The translations under genes were made by a program, and so were the position numbers. From contig CAPGBJ010000063.1 of assembly GCA_948616425.1 (NCBI GenBank), positions 1 to 15,749 of the forward strand: a stretch of 15,749 nt of DNA, given 5' to 3'. The notes under the pieces were generated by a model. It saw only the letters and a program-made list of their open reading frames with translations, made no database searches and was not told the DNA's origin. This DNA comes from an uncultured Oscillospiraceae bacterium (GTDB taxonomy: Bacteria; Bacillota; Clostridia; Oscillospirales; Oscillospiraceae). Shown here one piece after another: positions 6,763 through 14,173 of this stretch; the stretch's first letter is position 1, and each line of letters begins with the position of its first letter.

Positions 6763-8820
6763 ATGGATCAATACATCGGTAAATTACTCGATAACAGATA
6801 TGAGATTTTAGAGCTGGTGGGCACTGGCGGTATGGCTAAGGTGTACAAGGCTCGGTGCCACCGTCTGAATCGGCTGGTGGCAATCAAGATCCTTCGGGAG
6901 GATCTGTCTCAGGATGCAGAGTTTCGCCGCCGGTTTCATGATGAGTCCCAGGCTGTTGCCATGTTGTCTCACCCCAATATTGTAGCGGTGTACGATGTGA
7001 GCCGTTCCTCTGAGCTGGAATATATTGTTATGGAGTTAATTGACGGCATTACATTGAAGCAGTACATGCAGAGAAAGGGCAATAAGCTGAACTGGCGGGA
7101 GGCCCTCCATTTCATTACTCAGATTACCAAGGCACTGGGACATGCCCACAGTCGGGGGATTATCCACCGGGATATTAAGCCCCACAATGTGATGGTTCTT
7201 CGTGACGGCAGTGTGAAGGTGGCTGACTTTGGCATTGCCCGGGTGGCCTCTGGCGGGCACAGTACTTTGACGCAGGAGGCTTTAGGATCTGTGCATTATA
7301 TCTCTCCAGAGCAGGCACGGGGCAGCCATATTGATAACCGCTCCGACCTGTACTCGGCTGGCGTAGTCCTCTACGAGATGCTGACCGGCCGCCTGCCCTT
7401 TGAGGGGGATACTCCTGTATCGGTGGCCATTCAGCACATTAACTCCATTCCCCTGTCCCCCCGGGAGTTGGAATCCTCGATTCCTGAGGCTCTGGAGGCT
7501 ATCACCATGAAAGCGATGGCCCCTAACCCAGACAACCGTTATTTATCTGCTGATGATATGCTGGCTGATCTGGAGGAGTTTCGGAAGAACCCGAATATCA
7601 ACTTCGACTACAGCTCCTCTGAATTTGACCCAGAGGAGGAGTTGGACGAGGACCGCACCCAGATTCGTCACACTTATTCCACCTCTGGACGCTCCAGTGC
7701 AGAGCATCGGCAGGAAGAGCGTACCCCCCGCCGGAGCCGCCGACAGGAGGAGGAGTATGTTCCACACCGGAGCCGACGGTATGAGGACGAAGAAGAGGAT
7801 TTGGACGATCTGCCCCGCCAGGGGTCATTTTGGCCTGTGGTGTTGGCGGTTGTAGCTGTGCTGCTCTTTGTGGGTGTTGTGGCTTACTTCTTAATTAATA
7901 CGGTTTTTTCTAGTCTGCTAAAACCTCCCATGACCTATCCGGTTCCTGATTTGATAGGAGAGGTCTATGAGGAAGTAAAAGACAACGCAGATTTGCTGGG
8001 CCGTTTTAGGCTGATCCAGGGGGACACTGTCACAGATGATTCCGACCCTGGCACCATCATTGATCAGGATCCTAAGGCGGACCGAGAGGTGGGAGAGACG
8101 GTCACCGAGATTACGGTTACCATCAGCGGCGGCCCGGAGATCGTTAAAATGCCAGATATTGACGAGATGGAGTATACCGCCGCTTGTGCGCTGCTTCAGC
8201 GGGAGGGGCTGAAACCGGTGATTCCCCCTCAATATGCAAACCATGAGACCATAGAGAAGGGACATATTATTTCCTACACACCGCTGAAAGGCCTGGAACT
8301 GCCCCCAGGTACTGAGGTACAGATGGTTGTCAGCCTGGGGCCTGAAGATGCGCCCTTCCCCATGCCCGATCTGGTGGGCAAGGCAGAGGCTACGGCAAAG
8401 GCTATCATTAGTAACTCTAAGCTGGAGGAGGGCAGGATTGAGCCTCTCCATGACGACACAGTGCCAGAGGGCAAGGTGATCAGCCAATATCCCTTGGCTA
8501 ACACAGACGTCACCGAGGGCACTGTAGTGAACCTGGTAATCAGCCTGGGACCCGACCCCGCTACCCAGCCGCCTCCTGTTGTAGATCCTCCTGCACCTGA
8601 GCAGGTGACAAAGACTGTGACGTTGGATTTGTCCGAATTTGAGGGTATGGTCAATGTGCGGGTACTCATGGACAGTGAGCAGGTGTTCAACGAGAACTAT
8701 GACGTCACAATGGAACCTTGGGTGGATGTTGTTGTGACTGGAACAGGGAGCAAAGAGCTGGCTGTCTATGTGAACGGCGTGCTCTATCGTACGATTCCTG
8801 TGGACTTCAGTGCCCCATGA
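6763..8820 (+). CDS. prkC: PASTA-domain serine/threonine protein kinase PrkC
   Basis: PrkC is a membrane kinase that senses muropeptides or cell-wall state through extracellular PASTA repeats and phosphorylates cell-wall, translation and metabolic proteins. The 685-residue protein has a Hanks-type kinase domain at about 13-270: glycine loop GTGGMAKV (20-27), Lys42, HRD at 135-137, DFG at 155-157, and a Thr/Ser-rich activation loop ending GSVHYISPEQARG. An Arg/Glu-rich juxtamembrane linker (about 295-350) leads to one transmembrane helix (about 356-381). Three PASTA repeats follow (about 392-458, 460-528, 530-598). A Pro-rich hinge and a separate beta-rich C-terminal segment (about 609-685) that is not PASTA-like end the protein. 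AAGGAGG (6747-6753) sits nine bases before ATG. It pairs functionally with stp upstream and overlaps rsgA (ATGA). Confidence 0.97.
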   Translation: MDQYIGKLLDNRYEILELVGTGGMAKVYKARCHRLNRLVAIKILREDLSQDAEFRRRFHDESQAVAMLSHPNIVAVYDVSRSSELEYIVMELIDGITLKQYMQRKGNKLNWREALHFITQITKALGHAHSRGIIHRDIKPHNVMVLRDGSVKVADFGIARVASGGHSTLTQEALGSVHYISPEQARGSHIDNRSDLYSAGVVLYEMLTGRLPFEGDTPVSVAIQHINSIPLSPRELESSIPEALEAITMKAMAPNPDNRYLSADDMLADLEEFRKNPNINFDYSSSEFDPEEELDEDRTQIRHTYSTSGRSSAEHRQEERTPRRSRRQEEEYVPHRSRRYEDEEEDLDDLPRQGSFWPVVLAVVAVLLFVGVVAYFLINTVFSSLLKPPMTYPVPDLIGEVYEEVKDNADLLGRFRLIQGDTVTDDSDPGTIIDQDPKADREVGETVTEITVTISGGPEIVKMPDIDEMEYTAACALLQREGLKPVIPPQYANHETIEKGHIISYTPLKGLELPPGTEVQMVVSLGPEDAPFPMPDLVGKAEATAKAIISNSKLEEGRIEPLHDDTVPEGKVISQYPLANTDVTEGTVVNLVISLGPDPATQPPPVVDPPAPEQVTKTVTLDLSEFEGMVNVRVLMDSEQVFNENYDVTMEPWVDVVVTGTGSKELAVYVNGVLYRTIPVDFSAP

Positions 8821-9704
8821 GAGAGGGTATCATTTTAAAGGCCCTCAGTGGCTTCTATTATGTGGATGATGGGCAGTCTGTCTGGACCTGCCGAGCCAGA
8901 GGGAAGCACCGATACAGTCGGCTTACCCCTCTGGTGGGGGACCAGGTACGATTTACCCCTCTGGAGAATCACAGCGGTGCCCTGGATGAGATCTTGCCTC
9001 GAAAGAATGAATTTTACCGCCCCGCGGTGGCTAACATCGACTTACTGGTGGTGGTGGCCTCCCAGGCTGTGCCCACTACCGACCCCTTTTTGATTGATCG
9101 AGTGACTTCGATTGCCGCCAGCCGGGGCTGTGAGGCCCTAATCTGTGTCAACAAATGTGACTTAGAGCCAGGAGAAGCGTTGATCCAGACCTACGAAAAG
9201 GCGGGCTTTCTCACCCTGCGGTTGAGCGCCGAGACTGGGGAGGGGATCGACAGACTGCGCCAGGCCATCGCTGGAAAAGTATGTGCCTTCACTGGCAACT
9301 CGGGCGTGGGGAAATCCAGTATTTTGAATGCCCTGGAGGAAGGATTTCATCTGGCAACGGGTGAAATTAGCGATAAGTTGAGTCGAGGCCGGCATACCAC
9401 GCGCCATGTTGAACTGTTTCGACTATCCTGTGGGGCGTTGGCAGCGGATACGCCAGGTTTTTCCTCCTTTGATGTGGACAGGATGGAACTGGCCCGAAAG
9501 GAGGAGCTGCAGCATAGTTTCCGAGAGTTCAAACCTTATTTGGGTAAATGCCAGTTTTTGGATTGTGCCCATCTGAAGGAGAAGGGCTGTGCTGTGTTGG
9601 AGGCGGTAAAAGCGGGGGACATCCCCCAGTCTCGACATCAGAGCTATGTTCGGCTGTATGAACAGGCCAAAGCCGTCCCAGATTGGGAGCGGAAAGAGAC
9701 GTAG
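8817..9704 (+). CDS. rsgA: Small ribosomal subunit biogenesis GTPase RsgA
   Basis: RsgA is a circularly permuted GTPase that checks late 30S subunit maturation and is stimulated by the ribosome. The 295-residue protein shows an N-terminal OB fold and the permuted motif order: G4 NKCD (112-115) first, then G1 GNSGVGKSS (160-168), then G3 DTPG (211-214). The zinc site Cys245-x4-Cys250-x-His252-x5-Cys258 near the C-terminus is complete. The start at 8817 is chosen because MREGIILKALSGFYYV matches the family and gives the four-base overlap with prkC; the frame is open further upstream, but those residues are an out-of-frame reading of prkC. The prkC-rsgA order is standard in Firmicutes. The usual next genes, rpe and thiN, are absent here. 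Confidence 0.97.
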   Translation: MREGIILKALSGFYYVDDGQSVWTCRARGKHRYSRLTPLVGDQVRFTPLENHSGALDEILPRKNEFYRPAVANIDLLVVVASQAVPTTDPFLIDRVTSIAASRGCEALICVNKCDLEPGEALIQTYEKAGFLTLRLSAETGEGIDRLRQAIAGKVCAFTGNSGVGKSSILNALEEGFHLATGEISDKLSRGRHTTRHVELFRLSCGALAADTPGFSSFDVDRMELARKEELQHSFREFKPYLGKCQFLDCAHLKEKGCAVLEAVKAGDIPQSRHQSYVRLYEQAKAVPDWERKET

Positions 9705-9725
9705 GGCAGGGGAGGCCCCTGCCCT
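9703..9725. other. GC-rich hairpin at the rsgA stop codon
   Basis: AGGGCAGGGG (9703-9712) and CCCCTGCCCT (9716-9725) form a perfect 10-bp stem around AGG. It begins inside the rsgA stop codon TAG (9702-9704). It is not followed by a U-run, so it is either a weak or Rho-dependent terminator or a barrier that protects the upstream message end. It separates the rsgA operon from thiI. Confidence 0.6.
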
Positions 9726-9758
9726 GCGCAGTTTGATCCATGAAAAGAGGGGATATTG

Positions 9759-10925
9759 ATGAATGAAATGATTCTCCTGAAACTAGGGGAGCTGGTCTTA
9801 AAGGGACTAAACCGCCATAGCTTTGAGGATAAACTTCAGGCTAATATCTACCGCCGCCTGAACAATTTAGGGCAGTTCCGGGTGTATACCCGTCAGTCAA
9901 CGACCTATGTGGAGCCTATGACCGAGGAGTGTGACATGGATGGGGCCTGGGAGGCGCTTACCCATGTCTTTGGAGTTGTGGGCCTGTCCCGAGCACGGGC
10001 CTGTGAGAAGGATAAAGACGCGATTTTGTCGGCAGCACGGGACTACCTGGATGATAAGCTGTCCATGGCGAGTACCTTCAAGGTAGAGACCAAGCGGGCG
10101 GACAAGTCCTTCCCGATGACCTCGATCCAACTCAGCCAGTATGTAGGGGGCGAGCTGGATGAGCTGTATCCAAATTTGAAGGTGGATGTCCACCATCCGG
10201 AGCTTACTGTTCATATTGAAATCCGGGACTACGCCGCCTTTGTCCACGCCGATCCAGAACCGGGGGCCGGAGGATTGCCTGTGGGTATCAATGGTCGGGC
10301 AGTTTCCCTGCTGTCTGGAGGGATTGACTCCCCGGTGGCCTCCTGGATGATTGCCAAGCGAGGCGTGGCCCTGGAGATGGTCCACTTTTTCTCCTACCCA
10401 TATACCTCAAACGAGGCCAAGGAAAAGGTGCTGGAACTGGCCCGACTGCTCACGCCGTGGTGTGGACGACTCACGGTTCATGTGGTCCCGTTCACTGCGA
10501 TTCAGGAGGAACTGCGCCGCGTTTGCCCGCAGGAACTGTTCACGCTAGTGATGCGTCGGTTTATGGTGCGGATCTCGGAACAGGTGGCACGCCGATGTGG
10601 GGCAAAAGCTTTGGTCACCGGTGAGTGCCTAGGTCAGGTGGCCAGCCAGACCATGGAGGCTATGACTGTTACGGGGGCAGTGGCGTCCCTACCTGTTCTC
10701 CGTCCGGTGGTGGGGATGGATAAGGAAGATATTGTAAAGATTTCTCGAAAAATCGGAACCTTTGAGACATCTATCCTTCCCTACGAGGATTGCTGTACTG
10801 TCTTTACCCCGCGGCATCCCCGGTTGCGTCCCAGTCTGGAGGAATTGGAGGCTGCGGAGCGGCCTTTGGATATTGAGGGGATGGTTCAGGCCGCTGTAGA
10901 TGGCATTGAACGAATACAGGTATAA
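9759..10925 (+). CDS. thiI: tRNA 4-thiouridine synthase ThiI
   Basis: ThiI adenylates U8 of tRNA and transfers persulfide sulfur to make 4-thiouridine; some homologues also serve thiazole synthesis. The 388-residue protein has an N-terminal ferredoxin-like plus THUMP region (about 1-165), then the PP-loop SGGIDS at 186-191. The late PYEDCCTVFTPRHP segment has Cys345/346, near the place of the catalytic Cys344 in E. coli. There is no C-terminal rhodanese domain, as is normal in Gram-positives, so a partner cysteine desulfurase must supply sulfur; none is encoded in this window. The start is ATG 9759 with GAGGGG (9746-9751) upstream; a TTG directly before it is less likely. No promoter is obvious, so it may be read from upstream or from within rsgA. 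Confidence 0.96.
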   Translation: MNEMILLKLGELVLKGLNRHSFEDKLQANIYRRLNNLGQFRVYTRQSTTYVEPMTEECDMDGAWEALTHVFGVVGLSRARACEKDKDAILSAARDYLDDKLSMASTFKVETKRADKSFPMTSIQLSQYVGGELDELYPNLKVDVHHPELTVHIEIRDYAAFVHADPEPGAGGLPVGINGRAVSLLSGGIDSPVASWMIAKRGVALEMVHFFSYPYTSNEAKEKVLELARLLTPWCGRLTVHVVPFTAIQEELRRVCPQELFTLVMRRFMVRISEQVARRCGAKALVTGECLGQVASQTMEAMTVTGAVASLPVLRPVVGMDKEDIVKISRKIGTFETSILPYEDCCTVFTPRHPRLRPSLEELEAAERPLDIEGMVQAAVDGIERIQV

Positions 10926-10962
10926 AAAAATCGGAACGCTGTCAGCGTTCCGATTTTTTATT
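10925..10962. terminator. Bidirectional intrinsic terminator between thiI and rpsU
   Basis: A 10-bp GC-containing stem (TCGGAACGCT 10931-10940, loop GTC, AGCGTTCCGA 10944-10953) is flanked by A7 on the left and T6 on the right. It thus gives a U-run after the stem on either strand. It lies directly between the convergent stops of thiI and rpsU and can end both transcripts. Confidence 0.93.
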
Positions 10963-11143
10963 AGTAGAATTTCTTACGATTTTTGCGGGCAGCCTCAGAC
11001 TTCTTGCGGCGCTTAACACTGGGGCTCTCGTAGTGCTCACGCTTCCGGACCTCGGCCAGCACTCCGGATTTGGCACAGCTGCGCTTAAAGCGTTTCAGAG
11101 CACTCTCCAGAGACTCGTTCTCTCTCACACGGACTTCCGACAT
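10961..11143 (-). CDS. rpsU: 30S ribosomal protein bS21
   Basis: bS21 is a small, very basic protein of the 30S platform near the anti-Shine-Dalgarno end of 16S rRNA, important for initiation. The 60-residue product begins MSEVRVRENESLESALKRFKR, a diagnostic start, and ends in a Lys/Arg-rich tail RKNRKKFY. A strong ribosome binding site (GGAGGGA, complement of 11151-11157) precedes the ATG. It is transcribed from its own consensus promoter about 75 bases upstream and stops at the shared terminator. It lies downstream of leuS on the same strand but with a 253-base gap, so it is probably a separate unit. Confidence 0.97.
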   Translation of the reverse strand: MSEVRVRENESLESALKRFKRSCAKSGVLAEVRKREHYESPSVKRRKKSEAARKNRKKFY

Positions 11144-11168
11144 TTATATTTCCCTCCCTCCGCGCGCG

Positions 11169-11207
11169 GCGGGGTGTCTCCCGCTCACGTAGGGCCATAT
11201 TTATGGC
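11169..11207 (-). promoter_or_regulatory. Hairpins in the rpsU 5' leader
   Basis: The predicted leader of rpsU, about 70 bases, contains two small stems: GCCAT/ATGGC at 11194-11207 (four-base loop) and GCGGG/CCCGC at 11169-11184, just before the ribosome binding site. Ribosomal-protein leaders often carry autoregulatory structures. I do not recognise this one as a known class. Confidence 0.3.
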
Positions 11208-11219
11208 TTTAACATTACC

Positions 11220-11248
11220 ATTATATTGCCTTTTGGGGCATCTGTCAA
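11220..11248 (-). promoter_or_regulatory. Sigma-A promoter of rpsU
   Basis: Read on the - strand, TTGACA (complement of 11243-11248) is separated by exactly 17 bases from TATAAT (complement of 11220-11225). Both hexamers match the housekeeping consensus perfectly. Transcription would begin near 11213 and run into rpsU. Such a strong site fits a ribosomal-protein gene. Confidence 0.88.
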
Positions 11249-11347
11249 GAGAAGATTTGTAAATAGCTCGTGAATGTTGTTGAGTTGTTTGCAAGTCGCT
11301 CTTTGACAAAGTGGCTAGTCCTACAACTGTTGTTGCCACGCCAGACA

Positions 11348-11365
11348 ACAGCGGGAATCCGCTGT
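11348..11365. other. Hairpin downstream of leuS
   Basis: ACAGCGG (11348-11354) and CCGCTGT (11359-11365) form a 7-bp stem around GAAT, about 30 bases after the leuS stop. There is no U-run on the - strand, so at best it is a weak terminator. The rest of the 253-base leuS-rpsU gap holds only the rpsU promoter and leader. Confidence 0.35.
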
Positions 11366-11396
11366 CAGACATTGCGCACAGGGGAAGCAAGACCCT

Positions 11397-13898
11397 TTAT
11401 GCCTTGGGCTTGAAAATCAGGCTGATCAGCTTACCCTTGACCACGATAGATTTTACCAATTCCATCCCTTCGGCCAGTTTGGCAATCTTGGGTTCAGCCA
11501 GAGCGGCGGCCACCACCTCTTCGTCAGAGGCGCCGGCATCCACCACAATGTTGGCCTTTACCTTGCCACCCACCTGAACGGCCATCTTAGCGGTGGCAGC
11601 TACCGTTTTGCTCTCGTCATATTCCGGCCAGGGCTGGAGGCACACCTGCCCGCCGTAGCCGTTTATCTCCCATAGCTCCTCACACAGGTGGGGAGCGAAG
11701 GGGGACAGCATCAGCAGTAGCTGTTTGTAGTCGCCCTTAGTGGCCCCTTTGGTATAGAAGTCATTGACTAAGGACATCAGTGCGGCAATGGCGGTGTTGA
11801 ATTTCATAGCCTCAATGTCGTCGGACACTTTTTTAATAGCCCGATGGACCGCTAGCTCATTCTCTGGAGAACAATCGCCCTCCTTCAACTTCTCGCTGAG
11901 ATTCCACACCCGGTCCAGGAACTTCTTACAGCCTCGAACCGACTCGTCAGACCAAGTGGCGGTCTTTTCAAAGTCGCCAATAAACATGATATATAACCGC
12001 ATGGTGTCCGCGCCGTAGTCCCGAATTACATCGTCGGGGTTGACCACGTTGCCCAGGGATTTGGACATCTTCACGGAGGGGCGCAGGGCCTGGCTGCCGT
12101 ATTTGTCGATGAGGGCCTGCTTTTCTTTCTCGGTGTCCACGTTGCCCACGTAGTGGGGGTTCTTGCCCAGAATCATGCCGTGGCTGGTGCGCTTGGCGTA
12201 GGGTTCTGCGTGGGGGATGACCCCAATATCGTGAAGGAAGTTATTCCAAAACCGGGAGTAGAGCAGATGCAGCGTGGTGTGCTCCATGCCGCCGTTGTAC
12301 CAGTCCACCTGGCCCCAGTAGTCCAACGCCTCTTTTGAGGCCAGGGCCTGATTGTTGTGGGGGTCCATATACCGCAGGAAATACCAGCTGGACCCCGCCC
12401 ACTGGGGCATGGTGTCGGTCTCCCGCTTGGCGCTTCCGCCGCAGCAGGGGCAGGTGGTGTTCACCCAATCGGTTATCTTGGACAGAGGGGACTCGCCGTC
12501 GTCGGTGGGTTCGTAGGATTTCACTGCGGGCAGCAGCAAGGGCAGCTGATCCTCGGGCAGGGGCACCCAGCCACACTTATCGCACCACACCATGGGGATG
12601 GGCTCGCCCCAGTACCGCTGGCGGGAGAAGACCCAGTCCCGGAGCTTGTAGTTCACCTGTTCGTGGCCGATCCCTTTCTCTTCCAGCCATTTGGTGATGG
12701 CGGGAATGGCGTCCTTCACCGTCATGCCATCCAGGAAGTCAGAGTTGACCATAATACCGGTGTCGTCCTTGGCGGTGAAAGCCTCCTTCTGTACGTCCTC
12801 GCCGCCGGAGACCACCTCAATGATCTCGCAGCCGAATTTCTTGGCGAAGGCCCAGTCGCGGGTATCGTGGGCGGGGACAGCCATGATGGCTCCGGTGCCG
12901 TAGGAGGCCAGCACATAGTCGGAGATGAAGATGGGGATCTCTCGGCCGTTCACAGGGTTGATGGCTCTCACGCCCTGGAGCATTACACCTGTCTTCTCCT
13001 TGTCGGCAGACAGCTCGGTGCGCTCGAAGTCGGACTTTCGGCCCGCCGCCTCCACATAGGTGGCCACCTCATCCCAGTTGGACAGCTTGTCCTTCCACTC
13101 CTTTACAAAGCGATGTTCAGGGGAGACGACCATATAGGTGGCGCCGAAGAGGGTGTCAGGGCGGGTGGTAAAGACCACAATATCATCCCCGGTAGTGGCC
13201 TTAAAGGTGACCTCTGCGCCGGTAGATCGGCCAATCCAGTTGCGCTGCTGGGTCTTCACCCGGTCGATGAAGTCCACCGTGTCCAGCCCGTCAATGAGTT
13301 TCTGCGCGTAGGCGGTGATTTTCAGCATCCATTGGCTTTTCTCCTTGCGGACCACGGGGGCGCCGCACCGCTCACAGACTCCCTCTACCACCTCTTCGTT
13401 GGCCAGTACACACTTACAGGAGGTACACCAGTTCACCGGCATGGTGGTCTTATAGGCCAAGCCGTGCTTGTAGTGCTGGAGAAAAATCCACTGGGTCCAT
13501 TTGTAATAATTGGGGCTGGTGGTATTCACGCACCGGTCCCAGTCGAAGGAGTAGCCCAGCATGTGCAGCTGCCGGGTAAAATTCTCGATGTTCTGCTTCG
13601 TAACTTCGGCGGGGTGGACGTGGTTCTTGATGGCGAAGTTCTCAGTGGGGAGGCCAAAGGCGTCGTAGCCGATGGGGAACAGGACGTTATACCCATCCAT
13701 CCGCTTCTTGCGGGCGATGACGTCCATAGCGGTGTAGGGGCGGGGGTGGCCCACATGGAGGCCCGCACCGGAGGGGTAGGGGAACTCCACCAAACCGAAA
13801 AATTTTGGCCGGGGGTCGCCATTTTTGCAGGCGAAGGTATTCTCGTCCTTCCAGCGGGTCTGCCATTTTTTCTCAATTGTGGTAAAATCGTATTTCAA
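11397..13898 (-). CDS. leuS: Leucyl-tRNA synthetase
   Basis: This class Ia synthetase charges tRNA(Leu). The 833-residue protein shows HVGH (residues 48-51) and KMSKS (610-614) for ATP binding. The CP1 editing domain has TTRPDTLFGATY and GTGAIMAVPAHDTRDW. Cysteine pairs occur in WCTSCKC...CERCG, and a second set in CDKCG and CPCCGG before TDTMPQWAGSSWYFLRY. The C-terminal anticodon-binding and tail domains are complete. The start is taken as TTG at 13898: AGGAG (complement of 13909-13913) lies ten bases upstream and MKYDFTTIEKKWQ matches family N-termini. A GTG at 13907 is one base from the ribosome binding site, and the frame is open to 13952 with no family resemblance. A promoter candidate lies at 14036-14064. 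No T-box was found. Confidence 0.97.
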   Translation of the reverse strand: MKYDFTTIEKKWQTRWKDENTFACKNGDPRPKFFGLVEFPYPSGAGLHVGHPRPYTAMDVIARKKRMDGYNVLFPIGYDAFGLPTENFAIKNHVHPAEVTKQNIENFTRQLHMLGYSFDWDRCVNTTSPNYYKWTQWIFLQHYKHGLAYKTTMPVNWCTSCKCVLANEEVVEGVCERCGAPVVRKEKSQWMLKITAYAQKLIDGLDTVDFIDRVKTQQRNWIGRSTGAEVTFKATTGDDIVVFTTRPDTLFGATYMVVSPEHRFVKEWKDKLSNWDEVATYVEAAGRKSDFERTELSADKEKTGVMLQGVRAINPVNGREIPIFISDYVLASYGTGAIMAVPAHDTRDWAFAKKFGCEIIEVVSGGEDVQKEAFTAKDDTGIMVNSDFLDGMTVKDAIPAITKWLEEKGIGHEQVNYKLRDWVFSRQRYWGEPIPMVWCDKCGWVPLPEDQLPLLLPAVKSYEPTDDGESPLSKITDWVNTTCPCCGGSAKRETDTMPQWAGSSWYFLRYMDPHNNQALASKEALDYWGQVDWYNGGMEHTTLHLLYSRFWNNFLHDIGVIPHAEPYAKRTSHGMILGKNPHYVGNVDTEKEKQALIDKYGSQALRPSVKMSKSLGNVVNPDDVIRDYGADTMRLYIMFIGDFEKTATWSDESVRGCKKFLDRVWNLSEKLKEGDCSPENELAVHRAIKKVSDDIEAMKFNTAIAALMSLVNDFYTKGATKGDYKQLLLMLSPFAPHLCEELWEINGYGGQVCLQPWPEYDESKTVAATAKMAVQVGGKVKANIVVDAGASDEEVVAAALAEPKIAKLAEGMELVKSIVVKGKLISLIFKPKA

Positions 13899-14029
13899 TG
13901 TAAACACTCTCCTGTATCGTTTGGACCTGTGCGGCCTAATCGACAGTATCACTCATTGACAAAGAAGAAATCCAGCTTTTGAGGCCGACGGCAGCCGGGG
14001 TATGCGTTGCCCCCGTCAATGGATGATAA
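13899..14029 (-). promoter_or_regulatory. leuS 5' leader, no T-box seen
   Basis: The predicted leader is about 130 bases. It can form a bulged stem at 13987-14017 (GACGG/CCGTC closing, with GGGG/CCCC inside). The conserved T-box sequence and an antiterminator/terminator pair, common before Firmicutes leuS genes, are not visible on the - strand. The rest of the gap to 14173 holds the promoter candidate and A/T-rich sequence that may include an element boundary. Confidence 0.35.
13909..13913 (-). promoter_or_regulatory. Ribosome binding site deciding the leuS TTG start
   Basis: AGGAG on the - strand sits ten bases from the TTG at 13898-13896 but only one base from the in-frame GTG at 13907. 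Spacing therefore favours the TTG start. Confidence 0.65.
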
Positions 14030-14035
14030 TTTTCT

Positions 14036-14064
14036 ATTATAACGGAGTACGCTTTTTATTGCAA
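14036..14064 (-). promoter_or_regulatory. Candidate sigma-A promoter of leuS
   Basis: On the - strand, TTGCAA (complement of 14059-14064) lies 17 bases from a perfect TATAAT (complement of 14036-14041). Transcription would start near 14029. The -35 box matches consensus at four of six positions. It would let leuS be expressed independently of whatever lies upstream, including the recombinase fragment. Confidence 0.65.
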
Positions 14065-14173
14065 GTGATTTTGTAAAAAACCGCCCTATTATTGTGTAGG
14101 AGTACAATACATTTCTGGAAAGAACTGTCCCGTTTCCCTTAGTTAAAGATATTGTTGGGTATCTCAAGATGTG

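Noticed and set aside
11303..11331. A + strand promoter starting with TTGACA at 11303-11308
   Set aside because: No TATAAT-like hexamer at the right distance and no + strand gene downstream.
11085..11390. A 101-residue - strand open frame spanning the leuS-rpsU gap
   Set aside because: It overlaps rpsU out of frame, runs through the rpsU promoter and leader, and has no family resemblance.
12357..13982. A 541-residue open frame on the + strand opposite leuS
   Set aside because: It lies antisense to a complete, unmistakable leuS and mirrors its codon periodicity; GC-rich genes commonly produce such shadows. The translation has no recognisable motif.
13949..14167. A 72-residue - strand open frame between the recombinase and leuS
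   Set aside because: It contains the leuS promoter hexamers and lacks coding character.
13899..14173. A T-box riboswitch before leuS
   Set aside because: The conserved T-box sequence and a terminator/antiterminator pair could not be found on the - strand.
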